From COE1 sp910588595 (GTDB taxonomy: Bacteria > Bacillota > Clostridia > Lachnospirales > Lachnospiraceae): 64,000 nt of DNA. Shown piece after piece: positions 1 through 8,391 of the stretch. The notes beneath the pieces were generated by a model, which was given only the letters and a program-made list of their open reading frames with translations, made no database searches and was not told where the DNA came from. Every line of letters starts with the position of its first letter. The stretch's first letter is position 1. Position numbers and translations under genes: made by a program. The DNA is taken from contig CARDBT010000020.1 of NCBI GenBank assembly GCA_948957135.1, positions 1-64,000 of the forward strand, read 5' to 3'.

Positions 1-203
1 TCGTAAAAATGCCGTGTCTATTAGTTTCAATTATTCTTCGTGAAACAACCCTGCAAAGGCATCACCAAAACCCTATTCCAAAGTTTAACATCAAAAGAAT
101 TTGTGTGAATTGTGTGAATTCACATGAAAGTCTTTCCTTTTTCAATAATATGTGATAAATTATGTTTGTTATACTTTAATCGGAAAGGATAGGTTAGCCA
201 AAA

Positions 204-1436
204 ATGAGCAAAGAGAATAAAGACAAAGAAAATAAAAACGAAACACCGGAAATCAGCAAAAGCAAGGCAAAGCGCGAAGAGCGCAAAAAGGAAGTTGCCC
301 GGGAACGCCGGCACAAGCGCACCGCAAAAATTGCCGGCATCGCTGCCGCCGCAGTCATCGTTGCAGTGATCGCTGCCGCTGCGGGCAAAAGCATCTGTCT
401 GGCTGCGATGCGCACGACTTCAAATGCGGATTTCAGCGCAGGTCTGACAGCGGACGGCAAGATCGAGGGTGTCAACGTAATGGATTCCCTCACTTTGGTC
501 GATTACGCAAATATTGCTGTACCTGCAGATGAGGTTGCCGCAACCGATGAGGAGGTGGAGGCAAACATCACTTCCACCCTGGAATCCCACAGGGAGGCAA
601 GCACAGACACGACACTTGCGATCAAAGACGGGGACCAGGTCAACATCGATTATGTCGGCACCATCGACGGTGTCGAATTTGAGGGCGGAAACAGCAACGG
701 GGCAGGTTATGATCTGACGATCGGTTCTGGTTCTTTTATCGATGACTTTGAGCAGCAGCTGATCGGTCATAAACCTGGCGAGAACGTTACCGTGGAAGTT
801 ACCTTCCCTGAGAATTACGGCAATGATGATACTGTTGCCGGAAAGGACGCAAGCTTTGCTGTCACGGTCAACAGCATCACGGTCACGCCGGAACTTTCGG
901 ATGAGTTTGTCGCAAAGAATTTCTCAGATGAGGGGTTGTCCACTGTGGAGGAGTACCGCACATCCGTGAAGAACCGTTACTATGAACAGCATCTGGAGGA
1001 ATATCTGGCAAACTACATCATAGAAAACTCAACCGTACGATCATATCCTTCAGAGTATCTCAAAAAGCTCAGGGCTGTGACGAAGTACAACGATGAGTAC
1101 ATGATGGAATATTATAACCAGATGTTTTCTTCCTACGGGATGTCCGCATATGATAATGTCTGGGACATGATGGGCGGCGAGGTATCCGACGAAATGTCCT
1201 ACGAGAAGGATCTGCGGGAACGCGCAAAAGAAACTGCCAAGACAGCCATGGTGTATCAGGCAATTTTTGAGGCTGCCGGACTTACCATTGACATGGACGC
1301 GGCAATCGCTGAAATGACAGCGGAAAGCGGCGAAGAGTATGTGACAGGCATGAAGGAAAATTACGGAGAGGGTTACATGGCTCAGAGCGAGATCCAGGAG
1401 GCAGTCATGGACTATCTGATGGAGCTCTACAAATAA
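204..1436 (+). CDS. Membrane-anchored FKBP-type peptidyl-prolyl isomerase, trigger-factor-like
   Basis: A 410-residue protein. It has a highly charged Lys/Glu-rich N-terminus (about 1-40), one hydrophobic Ala/Ile/Val segment (about 42-60) that should anchor it in the membrane, and an FKBP core at about 142-228 (GDQVNIDYVGTIDGVEF, then IGSGSFIDDFEQQLIGHKPGE). The helical C-terminal half resembles the trigger factor C-domain. FKBP domains catalyse cis-trans isomerisation of prolyl bonds. With the anchor, the catalytic part is probably extracellular and folds secreted proteins (inference). The start is supported by an AAAGGATAGG Shine-Dalgarno region. The gene stands alone and is followed by a strong terminator. 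It is not tig itself, because it lacks the N-terminal ribosome-binding domain. Confidence 0.85.
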   Translation: MSKENKDKENKNETPEISKSKAKREERKKEVARERRHKRTAKIAGIAAAAVIVAVIAAAAGKSICLAAMRTTSNADFSAGLTADGKIEGVNVMDSLTLVDYANIAVPADEVAATDEEVEANITSTLESHREASTDTTLAIKDGDQVNIDYVGTIDGVEFEGGNSNGAGYDLTIGSGSFIDDFEQQLIGHKPGENVTVEVTFPENYGNDDTVAGKDASFAVTVNSITVTPELSDEFVAKNFSDEGLSTVEEYRTSVKNRYYEQHLEEYLANYIIENSTVRSYPSEYLKKLRAVTKYNDEYMMEYYNQMFSSYGMSAYDNVWDMMGGEVSDEMSYEKDLRERAKETAKTAMVYQAIFEAAGLTIDMDAAIAEMTAESGEEYVTGMKENYGEGYMAQSEIQEAVMDYLMELYK

Positions 1437-1437
1437 T

Positions 1438-1465
1438 AAAAAGCGCCTTTACGGCGCTTTTTATT
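1438..1465. terminator. Bidirectional rho-independent terminator
   Basis: A perfect stem AAAAGCGCC / GGCGCTTTT with a short TTTA/AC loop, flanked by A-run and T-run. It lies between two convergent genes (204-1436 plus, 1468-2403 minus) and can serve both strands. Confidence 0.9.
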
Positions 1466-1467
1466 AT

Positions 1468-2403
1468 TTACCATCCCAGATCAAATGCAGCAAACGCATC
1501 CTTTGCTGCAAAATGCTCTTCCTTGTAGCGGATCAGATATGCCCTGATCTCAGCGCTGCAATCCTTCATATCCGCCAGCAGACTGTCAAAATTATCCTCA
1601 GTGACACAGCCGGAATCCGCAAACACTTTATAGTATTCCAGATCGTTTCGATGTTCCTCCAGGATCAACTCCCACGCCTCCGGCGTGGGAGTTCCTTTGG
1701 TATGGCAAGACAGGTACTCTTTCAAGGCTGTGCTGACTGGATCCGAGATCCTGTACGGAAAGAGCAGCCTGAAAAACACCACCCGGAGTTTCATCTTGCG
1801 CTTCTCTACAGGGTAGGATCTGATGTCATAGTCCTTCCCCTCATAATCCTCCTCACCGCAGGTCCACAGCTCCTCGAACCCATCCAGGTCATCTAACGCG
1901 ATCAGACCCATAAACTTCTCATCCCAGCGCCGCACCCACTCATCCGAGCCTGCCTCCACAGGATCAAACAACAGGTAATCATGGAGGATCGTGACAGCCA
2001 GCGCAAGCATCCGCCCGAGTCCCTGTGATGCGCGCAGTGCCTTTTCCTCCTCTGTCCCGTCAAGAATGATCTCCCGCAGACGCTTACAGCCAAGAAAAAG
2101 CTCCTTTCCCCTGCTCAGTGCATGGGATGGGATTGTGATCGTTCTGAGCTGTTCCGCATGGGCAAATGCCCAGTCTCCAATCTCTTCAATCGTATCCGGA
2201 AGAACGATGTGTCTGATCATCTTACAGCTCAAGAATGCCTTTCTCTCGATCATTATGACCGGTTTGCCATCGATTTTTGACGGTACCACAATCCTCTCAC
2301 CAACACCGCGATACCGCTTCACCGCATATCCTTTTTTGTATGGAATGACTGCAAACTGCCCGCCGTCACCTCCAGCATTTTCTATCATCTTTTCCTGTTC
2401 CAT
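1468..2403 (-). CDS. Leucine-rich repeat protein (BspA/LRR_5 type)
   Basis: 311 residues from the ATG at 2403, which has a GGGGG box 7 bases upstream. A GTG 33 bases further up would contain no separate binding site. Residues about 20-130 hold LRR_5-like repeats (KAFLSCKMIRHIVLPDTIEEIGDWAFAH, shown here in parts: LPDTIEEIGDWAF and LRTITIPS). The remainder is charged, helical and without a family I recognise. There is no signal peptide, so a cytoplasmic place is likely, unlike most BspA proteins. It is followed downstream by the shared terminator. Upstream at 2459 is the end of the MoxR-type ATPase on the same strand, 55 bases away, so it may be the last gene of that operon. The function is unknown beyond a probable protein-binding scaffold. 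Confidence 0.75.
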   Translation of the reverse strand: MEQEKMIENAGGDGGQFAVIPYKKGYAVKRYRGVGERIVVPSKIDGKPVIMIERKAFLSCKMIRHIVLPDTIEEIGDWAFAHAEQLRTITIPSHALSRGKELFLGCKRLREIILDGTEEEKALRASQGLGRMLALAVTILHDYLLFDPVEAGSDEWVRRWDEKFMGLIALDDLDGFEELWTCGEEDYEGKDYDIRSYPVEKRKMKLRVVFFRLLFPYRISDPVSTALKEYLSCHTKGTPTPEAWELILEEHRNDLEYYKVFADSGCVTEDNFDSLLADMKDCSAEIRAYLIRYKEEHFAAKDAFAAFDLGW

Positions 2404-2458
2404 AGTATTTCCCCCGGATCGCTGCAGTACCTTCACCGAAGTGATCTGTCACGCAAGA

Positions 2459-3997
2459 CTACAGCTCGAGCGCCTCGATCTCCCTCATGATATCATCCTG
2501 CCGCTCATGCAGCATCAGATCCTCGTTGTGCCTCTGATAATCCTCGCTTCCATACAGTCCGATAAAGCGCGCACTGCAGGCGTTTACTGTGAGTTCTGTC
2601 ACGAGTACAAGCACCTCATTGCCGTCCATAAATGCCACCTCGCTGAATGCAAAGAGGTTGTGGAGCCTTGCCTGTATCCTGCCGTTCTCCTCCTTCATCT
2701 CAGCTACCTGAGCGTCAAACGCGGCTTTTATCATGGCAAACACCGCCTCTGCACCTTCAGGCTTTTCCAGACGGAGCATCTTTCCTGTGTTCTCGAGAAA
2801 CCGTATGACTGCCCTGTGCCTTCTCTTTTCCTCACCGGAAAGCGTGCCCGCATTCGCCATGGAAGCGATCCTGTTCTCCCTGCTCCTTGCATGATCCTCG
2901 ACCTGTGCCTGCACAAATGCCGCAGCATCTGTGCAGGCGCCGTCTTTGGCTTTCTGATCCCACAATGTCCTGATGGCTTTCATCAGCTTCATCAGATCTG
3001 TGAGATGATCGGATTTCTCGAGATTCTCCTTCATCTCACTCTCGAGCTTGTCAAGCAGCATTCCAAGCAGTGACAGACGCTCATCAAACTGCGCGATCCG
3101 CGCCCGCTCCACGACCTGTGCAGAATTGGTGCCCGCAAGGATCTCCTCGACCTTATAGTCCTTCTTGTACTTATTGTAAAGCTCATAGTAGGCTGTGAAC
3201 TCTTTCACGATCTTGTCATTGTGCAGATACTGCGCGACAAGCGTCTCATCCACGACAAGCCCTTCCTCCTCACACAGAAGCATCATTGCCGACAGATCCT
3301 CCCAGCCCCTTGCCGTCACATAGGACTTGCCGCCGACATTGGTCTCCACGCGGTAGAAATCATTCTTCTTCATGTCGAGATAGGTGGTCACGGCATTGTG
3401 GATCCCCTGCTTTAGGGCGTATTCCTTCCACGTGGCATAATCTGCCTCCACCTCGACAAGTTTCATCCTGTCCATCGTCACCACGTCAAACTCCCGCACG
3501 GACTTGTTGTACTCCGGCGGATTGCCAGCCGTGACGATCACCCACCCGTCAGGAACCTTATGCCGCCCGAATACCTTGTACTGCAGAAACTGCAGCATGG
3601 AAGGCGCAAGCGTCTCTGACACACAGTTGATCTCGTCCAGAAACAAGATCCCCTCCTCGATCCCGGACTGCTCCATCACTTCATAGATGGACGCGATGAT
3701 CTCGCTCATCGTGTACTCGGAAATGTCAAATTCCAGCCCTTTGTAGTTCTTGTGCGTGATAAACGGAAGCCCCAGCGCGGACTGCCTTGTGTGGTGTGTC
3801 ATGGAATAACTTACCAGCGCGATCCCGAGCTCCTGTGCGATCTGCTCCATAATGGCAGTCTTGCCGATGCCCGGCGAGCCCAGCAAAAAAATCGGTCTCT
3901 GGCGCACTACCGGGATGCGGTATTCGCCGTACGCATCCTTTTTCAGATACAATTTCACAGAATTTTTGATATGCTCTTTTGCCTGTTTGATATTCAC
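2459..3997 (-). CDS. MoxR-type AAA+ ATPase
   Basis: 512 residues. Walker A is GSPGIGKTA at about 40-48 and Walker B is GILFLDEIN at about 116-123. A sensor-like VTAGNPPEYN follows. The architecture is that of the MoxR/RavA AAA_5 group, with a long helical C-terminal extension of no known domain. MoxR ATPases usually act with a VWA-domain partner as a chaperone that assembles metal centres or complexes. That partner is the next gene upstream (3994-5358), overlapping by four bases, which implies translational coupling. The client of this pair cannot be told from the sequence. Confidence 0.9.
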   Translation of the reverse strand: MNIKQAKEHIKNSVKLYLKKDAYGEYRIPVVRQRPIFLLGSPGIGKTAIMEQIAQELGIALVSYSMTHHTRQSALGLPFITHKNYKGLEFDISEYTMSEIIASIYEVMEQSGIEEGILFLDEINCVSETLAPSMLQFLQYKVFGRHKVPDGWVIVTAGNPPEYNKSVREFDVVTMDRMKLVEVEADYATWKEYALKQGIHNAVTTYLDMKKNDFYRVETNVGGKSYVTARGWEDLSAMMLLCEEEGLVVDETLVAQYLHNDKIVKEFTAYYELYNKYKKDYKVEEILAGTNSAQVVERARIAQFDERLSLLGMLLDKLESEMKENLEKSDHLTDLMKLMKAIRTLWDQKAKDGACTDAAAFVQAQVEDHARSRENRIASMANAGTLSGEEKRRHRAVIRFLENTGKMLRLEKPEGAEAVFAMIKAAFDAQVAEMKEENGRIQARLHNLFAFSEVAFMDGNEVLVLVTELTVNACSARFIGLYGSEDYQRHNEDLMLHERQDDIMREIEALEL

Positions 3998-5358
3998 GAT
4001 ATCAGTCCTCCCTCGTCCACATGTTCCAGATCCTCAACAGGTAATACCAGCTTGATCGCCCACGGCGGTATGGGCGGTTTCTCATAGTCATCTTCCAGAA
4101 AAACAAACGCAGTGCTGTAATCGTATGGCGGCTTTCGCTCCGGAAACACGCCAAAACCGTCCGTAAAGTAGATCAGTCCCTTGAGGTTCTCGAACTCCCC
4201 GCGCTCGATCGCCTGATCCACATATGCAAACACTGGTCTGAAATCCGTAGAGCCAAACCCCTCCAGCTGTCCCTCCCGCATGAACGCCTCAAACTCATCA
4301 TCATTCGTGATCTTCGTGTCACGGCGCAGCTCGGAATCACACTGTATGATATGGATATTCACTTTACGGAAAAAATTTTCACTGCTCTTTAAGATGCTGT
4401 ATGTCTTGTTCAAAAATGTCCGGACCACTTCCCCGCGGCAGGAACCAGAGGTGTCGATCGCCACCACAAATTCCTTGATCTTGTTGACATCCTTGTATTC
4501 CAGCGGCTCCACCAGCGGAAGATTTCCGTACAGGGACAGACCGTACATATAATATACATAGTCGAACTCGTCATCGTTGATCTGCATATCTTCCCCGGAT
4601 ACACTAAACCGCCTCAGGAAATCGCCGTAATCATAGTGTTCTCTCGTCGCCTCCTCGAGATTCTGCAGAATGCTCTTGTCCCCTGACATGTCATCGGATC
4701 TGTCCTCAGAAAACGCCCTCAATTCTGCCTTGATCCGCTCGCTGATCTTCTTCCACTGCGCCGCGGTGATCTCGAGTGTCTCGACCGGTCCCCAGCCCTC
4801 ATGCACATCTCTGCGAAACAGACTGCCAAGTTCCAGAAATTCACTCTCATCCAGCCTGTCCTCCCTGAGCTTTCTGTATATCCTGTCCGCAGTCAGTGTG
4901 CCTGCGCGCTCCTTCCACTGTGCAAGCACTGTGCTCCGCTCGGCGTCGCCAGCCGTCGCCAGCCCAGGGATTCCCAGACTTATCGCCACACTCTCCACCG
5001 CCATGTCCACCGCCACGTCCCAGAACTTTGTGTCCACTTTATCATACTTGTAAGAATGACTGAAAATACAGTGCAGTAAGATGTGCAGATGCAGCCGTGT
5101 CACGTTTGCAGGATCTTTCTTGTACAGACGGATGATCACAGATGGATCATAATAAATGACCGCTGCCTGCGGCGCATTGACATCACAAAAGACATGGCCG
5201 ATCCCCGTTCTTGCCTGAAATCTCAGACTGGAAAGTGCCACGTCCAGAAAGCGCAGGTTCATCAGCAGCCGGTCTCTTGACAGCCCCCATATTCTCTGCG
5301 CCAACATTTCGATGGAAGACATTTCCATGGAAGACACTTCCATGGAATGTATTTCCAT
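3994..5358 (-). CDS. DUF2201-type putative metallopeptidase with C-terminal VWA domain (MoxR partner)
   Basis: 454 residues from the ATG at 5358, chosen because AGGAG lies six bases before it. A GTG at 5388 behind GGGAGG and an ATG at 5403 that nearly abuts the previous stop are alternatives. A metal-binding HILLHCIFSH stretch at about 92-101 matches the DUF2201 N-terminal peptidase-like domain. The VWA-like domain carries a MIDAS motif DTSGS at about 302-306, and GLIYFTDGFG near the C-terminus. The start is marked by a small repeat (SMEVSSMEMSSIEM). It is coupled to the AAA+ ATPase gene. Whether the His motif is catalytic is not shown. Confidence 0.85.
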   Translation of the reverse strand: MEIHSMEVSSMEMSSIEMLAQRIWGLSRDRLLMNLRFLDVALSSLRFQARTGIGHVFCDVNAPQAAVIYYDPSVIIRLYKKDPANVTRLHLHILLHCIFSHSYKYDKVDTKFWDVAVDMAVESVAISLGIPGLATAGDAERSTVLAQWKERAGTLTADRIYRKLREDRLDESEFLELGSLFRRDVHEGWGPVETLEITAAQWKKISERIKAELRAFSEDRSDDMSGDKSILQNLEEATREHYDYGDFLRRFSVSGEDMQINDDEFDYVYYMYGLSLYGNLPLVEPLEYKDVNKIKEFVVAIDTSGSCRGEVVRTFLNKTYSILKSSENFFRKVNIHIIQCDSELRRDTKITNDDEFEAFMREGQLEGFGSTDFRPVFAYVDQAIERGEFENLKGLIYFTDGFGVFPERKPPYDYSTAFVFLEDDYEKPPIPPWAIKLVLPVEDLEHVDEGGLIS

Positions 5359-5404
5359 ATCACGCTCCTGTCCTGCTGCCCTCCCCACAAATGCACCTCC
5401 CATA

Positions 5405-5998
5405 TCACGAATAATTCACGATCTCCCCGTTGCAGACCTCCTCCATGATCGCCTGCACATCAGCCCCGTCGAGATCGAGTCCCTCGGCGCTGACAAAATG
5501 CGTACTCTGCACACCGTAGAGCCTGCACAGCGCATTGATATAGTCAAAGCCAAAATTGCACTCCCCGATAATACCGCCGCTCGTCGTCACGTAGTACATA
5601 TCAGCAGCGGCACAGAGACCCACCGGTGTCCCGTCCTCGGCATATGTAAACGTGATCCCATCCACGCTCGCCGCCTCAAAAAAGATCTTTAGCGAAGACG
5701 GAAAGGACATATCCCAATAAGGCGCCGCGATCACGAGCATGTCCGCCTGCGCAACTGCATTGGCATAGTCAAACATCGTATCCTGGTACTGCCCTGCTGC
5801 CAGCAGCTCCTCTCTCCTCTGCAGCCTCTCATAGTTGAGCGGAAGCAGATTCTCCGTGGAAAGCCGGATCTCCTCTATATGAAAAGCCATATCTTTACTG
5901 TTTGCCTCCCTGATGCGTTCGAGCAGGTGCTCCGCAAGAGCCAGTGTCCTTGAGTCCCTGCCGCGCACACAGGCATTGATAAAAAGTAATGTGGGCAT
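5405..5998 (-). CDS. Flavodoxin-fold NAD(P)H:quinone / FMN-dependent (azo)reductase
   Basis: 197 residues of the Flavodoxin_2 fold. It starts with a beta strand and FMN phosphate-binding loop (TLLFINACVRGRDSRT), followed by a central VIAAPYWDMSFPSSLKIFFE motif typical of AzoR/MdaB-like reductases. It probably transfers two electrons from NAD(P)H to quinones or other small acceptors in the cytoplasm. It lies between the SGNH hydrolase gene (2 bases upstream) and the VWA gene in one minus-strand run, but has no evident functional link to either. Confidence 0.85.
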   Translation of the reverse strand: MPTLLFINACVRGRDSRTLALAEHLLERIREANSKDMAFHIEEIRLSTENLLPLNYERLQRREELLAAGQYQDTMFDYANAVAQADMLVIAAPYWDMSFPSSLKIFFEAASVDGITFTYAEDGTPVGLCAAADMYYVTTSGGIIGECNFGFDYINALCRLYGVQSTHFVSAEGLDLDGADVQAIMEEVCNGEIVNYS

Positions 5999-6000
5999 AG

Positions 6001-7218
6001 TTATCTCTCCTTGTGTCTCAACAATATTTCAGGTACTTCCTCCGCCATCCGCTCATACGCCTTCTCCGACGGGTGCAGGTGGTCGCCACTGTCATAACCC
6101 GGCGCAAAAGCTGCCGGATCCGCGCTGTCGCACAATGCTTTATCAAAGTCGATGCAGCCCTTGATCCCCGGAGTCTGACGGATCCACTCATTGACTGCGC
6201 ATCGGAGCTCATCCCGAAACGGCTCGTATGTGCGCCATCCGTAAATCGGAAGCAGTGTCCCCATGTACACATCAAGTCCATGTTCCTTTGCCTGATCGAT
6301 ATACCACTGCAGTCCCTGTATCAGTTCATCCGCTGTCGGCAGGTCACTCCAGGGACGAAACGGATTGACCTCCACGCCCACCGGATGGATGATATCATTG
6401 ATACCATGCTGGATAATGACCGTGTCCGCACCGCTTACTTTCGCCTCTCTTGGAAAGCGGACGGCTCCTTTCAGCCCATAGGAGTCGTAAGTGATATTGT
6501 CATACTGACGCAGTATCCTCGTACCGCTCGCTGCACGCCTCACAATAGCAGTATGCTCAATATTTTCCTGAAATAACCGCAGCGTCAGATAGTCCGGCCA
6601 CGACTGTGAGGTGATGCTGTCTCCGTAACAGATGACCGCCCTGTTCGTGCCCTCTGTCTCTATCTCCACATTACTCAGAAAATAAAACCAGTTGGTGTTT
6701 CTGGTAAGATCCATCGGAAGCTTGCCGCTCTGCGCATGATCGCCCACAGCGTAATATCCTTTTGACAATGGTCCTGTGATCAGCACCGCGGAACGCATCT
6801 GCGTAAACTCTCCCAGATAAAAACTGACACTGATGTCATTTCCCCGTTTGACACAAAAGCGGACTGCATCGCTGACCGCTGCCTCTCCCGGCGGTATTGT
6901 AACACTCCTGCTGCCATTGTCAAAAGTAACCTCGATATTGCTCTGCTCAACGATCTCACGCCCGGAGTCCGCACTGTCCGCCACAAAGGCTCCACTGATC
7001 GTCACAGGCTCCGTTCCGCAGAAATTGTCAAACGTTATCTTTAGTCTGTCCCCGTCAAACATTGGACGGATGGGGTAGCGCAGCGTCAGGTCCTTTGCGT
7101 AGTTTTCCGGTCTCCTGTCCGCGATCGATATCGCATTCCCCCATGTTGTCACATATTTTTTCATTTTATTCCATGCTCTTTTCCTATAAACCGCCCGCGC
7201 CTCATCTGTCAGATCCAT
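6001..7218 (-). CDS. SGNH/GDSL hydrolase with N-terminal beta-domain
   Basis: 405 residues without signal peptide. An N-terminal beta-rich region (about 50-185) precedes an SGNH hydrolase domain. The block I serine is in ICYGDSITSQ at about 200, the HGINDI segment gives block III, and the catalytic Asp-His pair is in GDHLHPS near residue 385. Enzymes of this type remove acyl or acetyl groups from sugars or lipids. The substrate is not predictable here. The start codon at 7218 lacks a good Shine-Dalgarno; an internal ATG at 7164 is an alternative. It heads the run 7218 to 1468. Confidence 0.85.
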   Translation of the reverse strand: MDLTDEARAVYRKRAWNKMKKYVTTWGNAISIADRRPENYAKDLTLRYPIRPMFDGDRLKITFDNFCGTEPVTISGAFVADSADSGREIVEQSNIEVTFDNGSRSVTIPPGEAAVSDAVRFCVKRGNDISVSFYLGEFTQMRSAVLITGPLSKGYYAVGDHAQSGKLPMDLTRNTNWFYFLSNVEIETEGTNRAVICYGDSITSQSWPDYLTLRLFQENIEHTAIVRRAASGTRILRQYDNITYDSYGLKGAVRFPREAKVSGADTVIIQHGINDIIHPVGVEVNPFRPWSDLPTADELIQGLQWYIDQAKEHGLDVYMGTLLPIYGWRTYEPFRDELRCAVNEWIRQTPGIKGCIDFDKALCDSADPAAFAPGYDSGDHLHPSEKAYERMAEEVPEILLRHKER

Positions 7219-7359
7219 ATGTCTGCCCAGTACGGTTCTTTATTTGTGATTATTGTATACCATGACAATAGTACACTTTTGATGCCTCCTACTGCCTCGT
7301 ATAGTATAGCACGAAATAACATTTACTTCAATTATAAGTATTGAGATGTATGACTGATC

Positions 7360-8280
7360 TTATTGTGCGTTCCGCTTCCTCTCGCACACGATCGCCGCTG
7401 CCAACGCAGCCACGGCTGTACCCGCCGCTCCTGCCATAATAATGAAAAAGTTATTGGCAGGGACATGTGACAGCCCATCGACAGGATGCACATTTTTGTC
7501 TGCTGTGACTAGAAAATCGGCGAGCGCTGTCTGGTCTCCCTGAAAAGTCTGCATCTCATTTCCGGCAGCGTCCTTCACACGATACAGCAGGGACATCCTC
7601 TCGCTGTGCTGCATGATCGTGATGTCCAGCAGGTTGCTTTCCCCTGCAAGCGCCATGTAATCCCAGCTCTCAAGCACTTCACCTGCCTGATCTACCAGCG
7701 TGAACTCAGCCTCAGTGAGCTTAAAATTGTCTGTCACAACAATATGTGCCTCCTGCGCATCGGCATGGTACACCATACCTGATTCAACGCCATCGATCAC
7801 CACCTTTGGCGCCGTGTTGTCGATGATAAACGTGATCTCACTTCCATGGATATCTGCCACATTGTTGACTTCATTTCCTGCCCTGTCCCTGGAGTAGAGC
7901 GTCAGTCGGTATAATCCCTCGGCTGCAAAATTTTCCTTATCTATCCGATAGACATACGTGTACCCGGCGTCCGCGGAACCGCTTATTTCCCTTGTGTACC
8001 CTGCCTTGCAGCCAAGCTCGCCATTTCTCGACACGTAGAGCTCAAACTCCTCAACGGCGTCAATATTCATCTCAGCGATCTCGATCCTGTCCAAAGAATT
8101 ATACGTGTTATATTGTCTTTCCATCAGGTCTCTGAGCGAGGTCAGATCGTACACGGAACCCGTTCTGTTTAAGGGATTCTGTTCGGGGAGCGGCTCCGCC
8201 GCATTCACGCCCGCCGGCGTGCTGATCAGGATACTCACTGCAAGCACGCCCGACAGGATCTCTTTTGTTCCTTTTTTCAT
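7360..8280 (-). CDS. Secreted, membrane-anchored protein with Ig-like repeats
   Basis: 306 residues from the ATG at 8280, which has TGAGGT six bases upstream; the ATG at 8292 contains that binding site. There is an N-terminal signal peptide (MKKGTKEILSGVLAVSILIS, cleavage near GVNAAEP), two Big/Ig-like beta modules (each with an AGNE motif and IDNTAPKVVIDG), and a C-terminal transmembrane segment followed by CERKRN. It should be displayed outside the cell and held in the membrane by its C-terminus. Similar proteins are often much longer, so this may be a shortened version (inference). A hairpin pair lies just upstream of it. Confidence 0.7.
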   Translation of the reverse strand: MKKGTKEILSGVLAVSILISTPAGVNAAEPLPEQNPLNRTGSVYDLTSLRDLMERQYNTYNSLDRIEIAEMNIDAVEEFELYVSRNGELGCKAGYTREISGSADAGYTYVYRIDKENFAAEGLYRLTLYSRDRAGNEVNNVADIHGSEITFIIDNTAPKVVIDGVESGMVYHADAQEAHIVVTDNFKLTEAEFTLVDQAGEVLESWDYMALAGESNLLDITIMQHSERMSLLYRVKDAAGNEMQTFQGDQTALADFLVTADKNVHPVDGLSHVPANNFFIIMAGAAGTAVAALAAAIVCERKRNAQ

Positions 8281-8290
8281 ATAATACCTC

Positions 8291-8380
8291 ATATACGCTT
8301 ATTGGCACTGTTTCCTCTCAACAGCACCCAATAAGCATATATGACGCTGTCTTTCGTCTCAATAGTACCAGAGTACTATT
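8291..8380. other. Two intergenic hairpins between Lhr helicase and secreted protein genes
   Basis: Hairpin A (8291-8341) pairs TATACGCTTATTGG with CCAATAAGCATATA, with an inner CTGTTT/AACAG stem. Hairpin B (8361-8380) is a perfect AATAGTAC / GTACTATT with a CAGA loop. In the minus direction, B then A follow the helicase stop, and A ends just before the Shine-Dalgarno of the next gene. They may end the helicase transcript or form a 5' leader control element. Neither has a clear U-run. Confidence 0.6.
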
Positions 8381-8391
8381 TCCTACAGATC

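Noticed and set aside
1991..3073. A 360-codon plus-strand frame across the LRR and MoxR genes
   Set aside because: It spans two real minus-strand genes and their gap, and has no protein-like composition.
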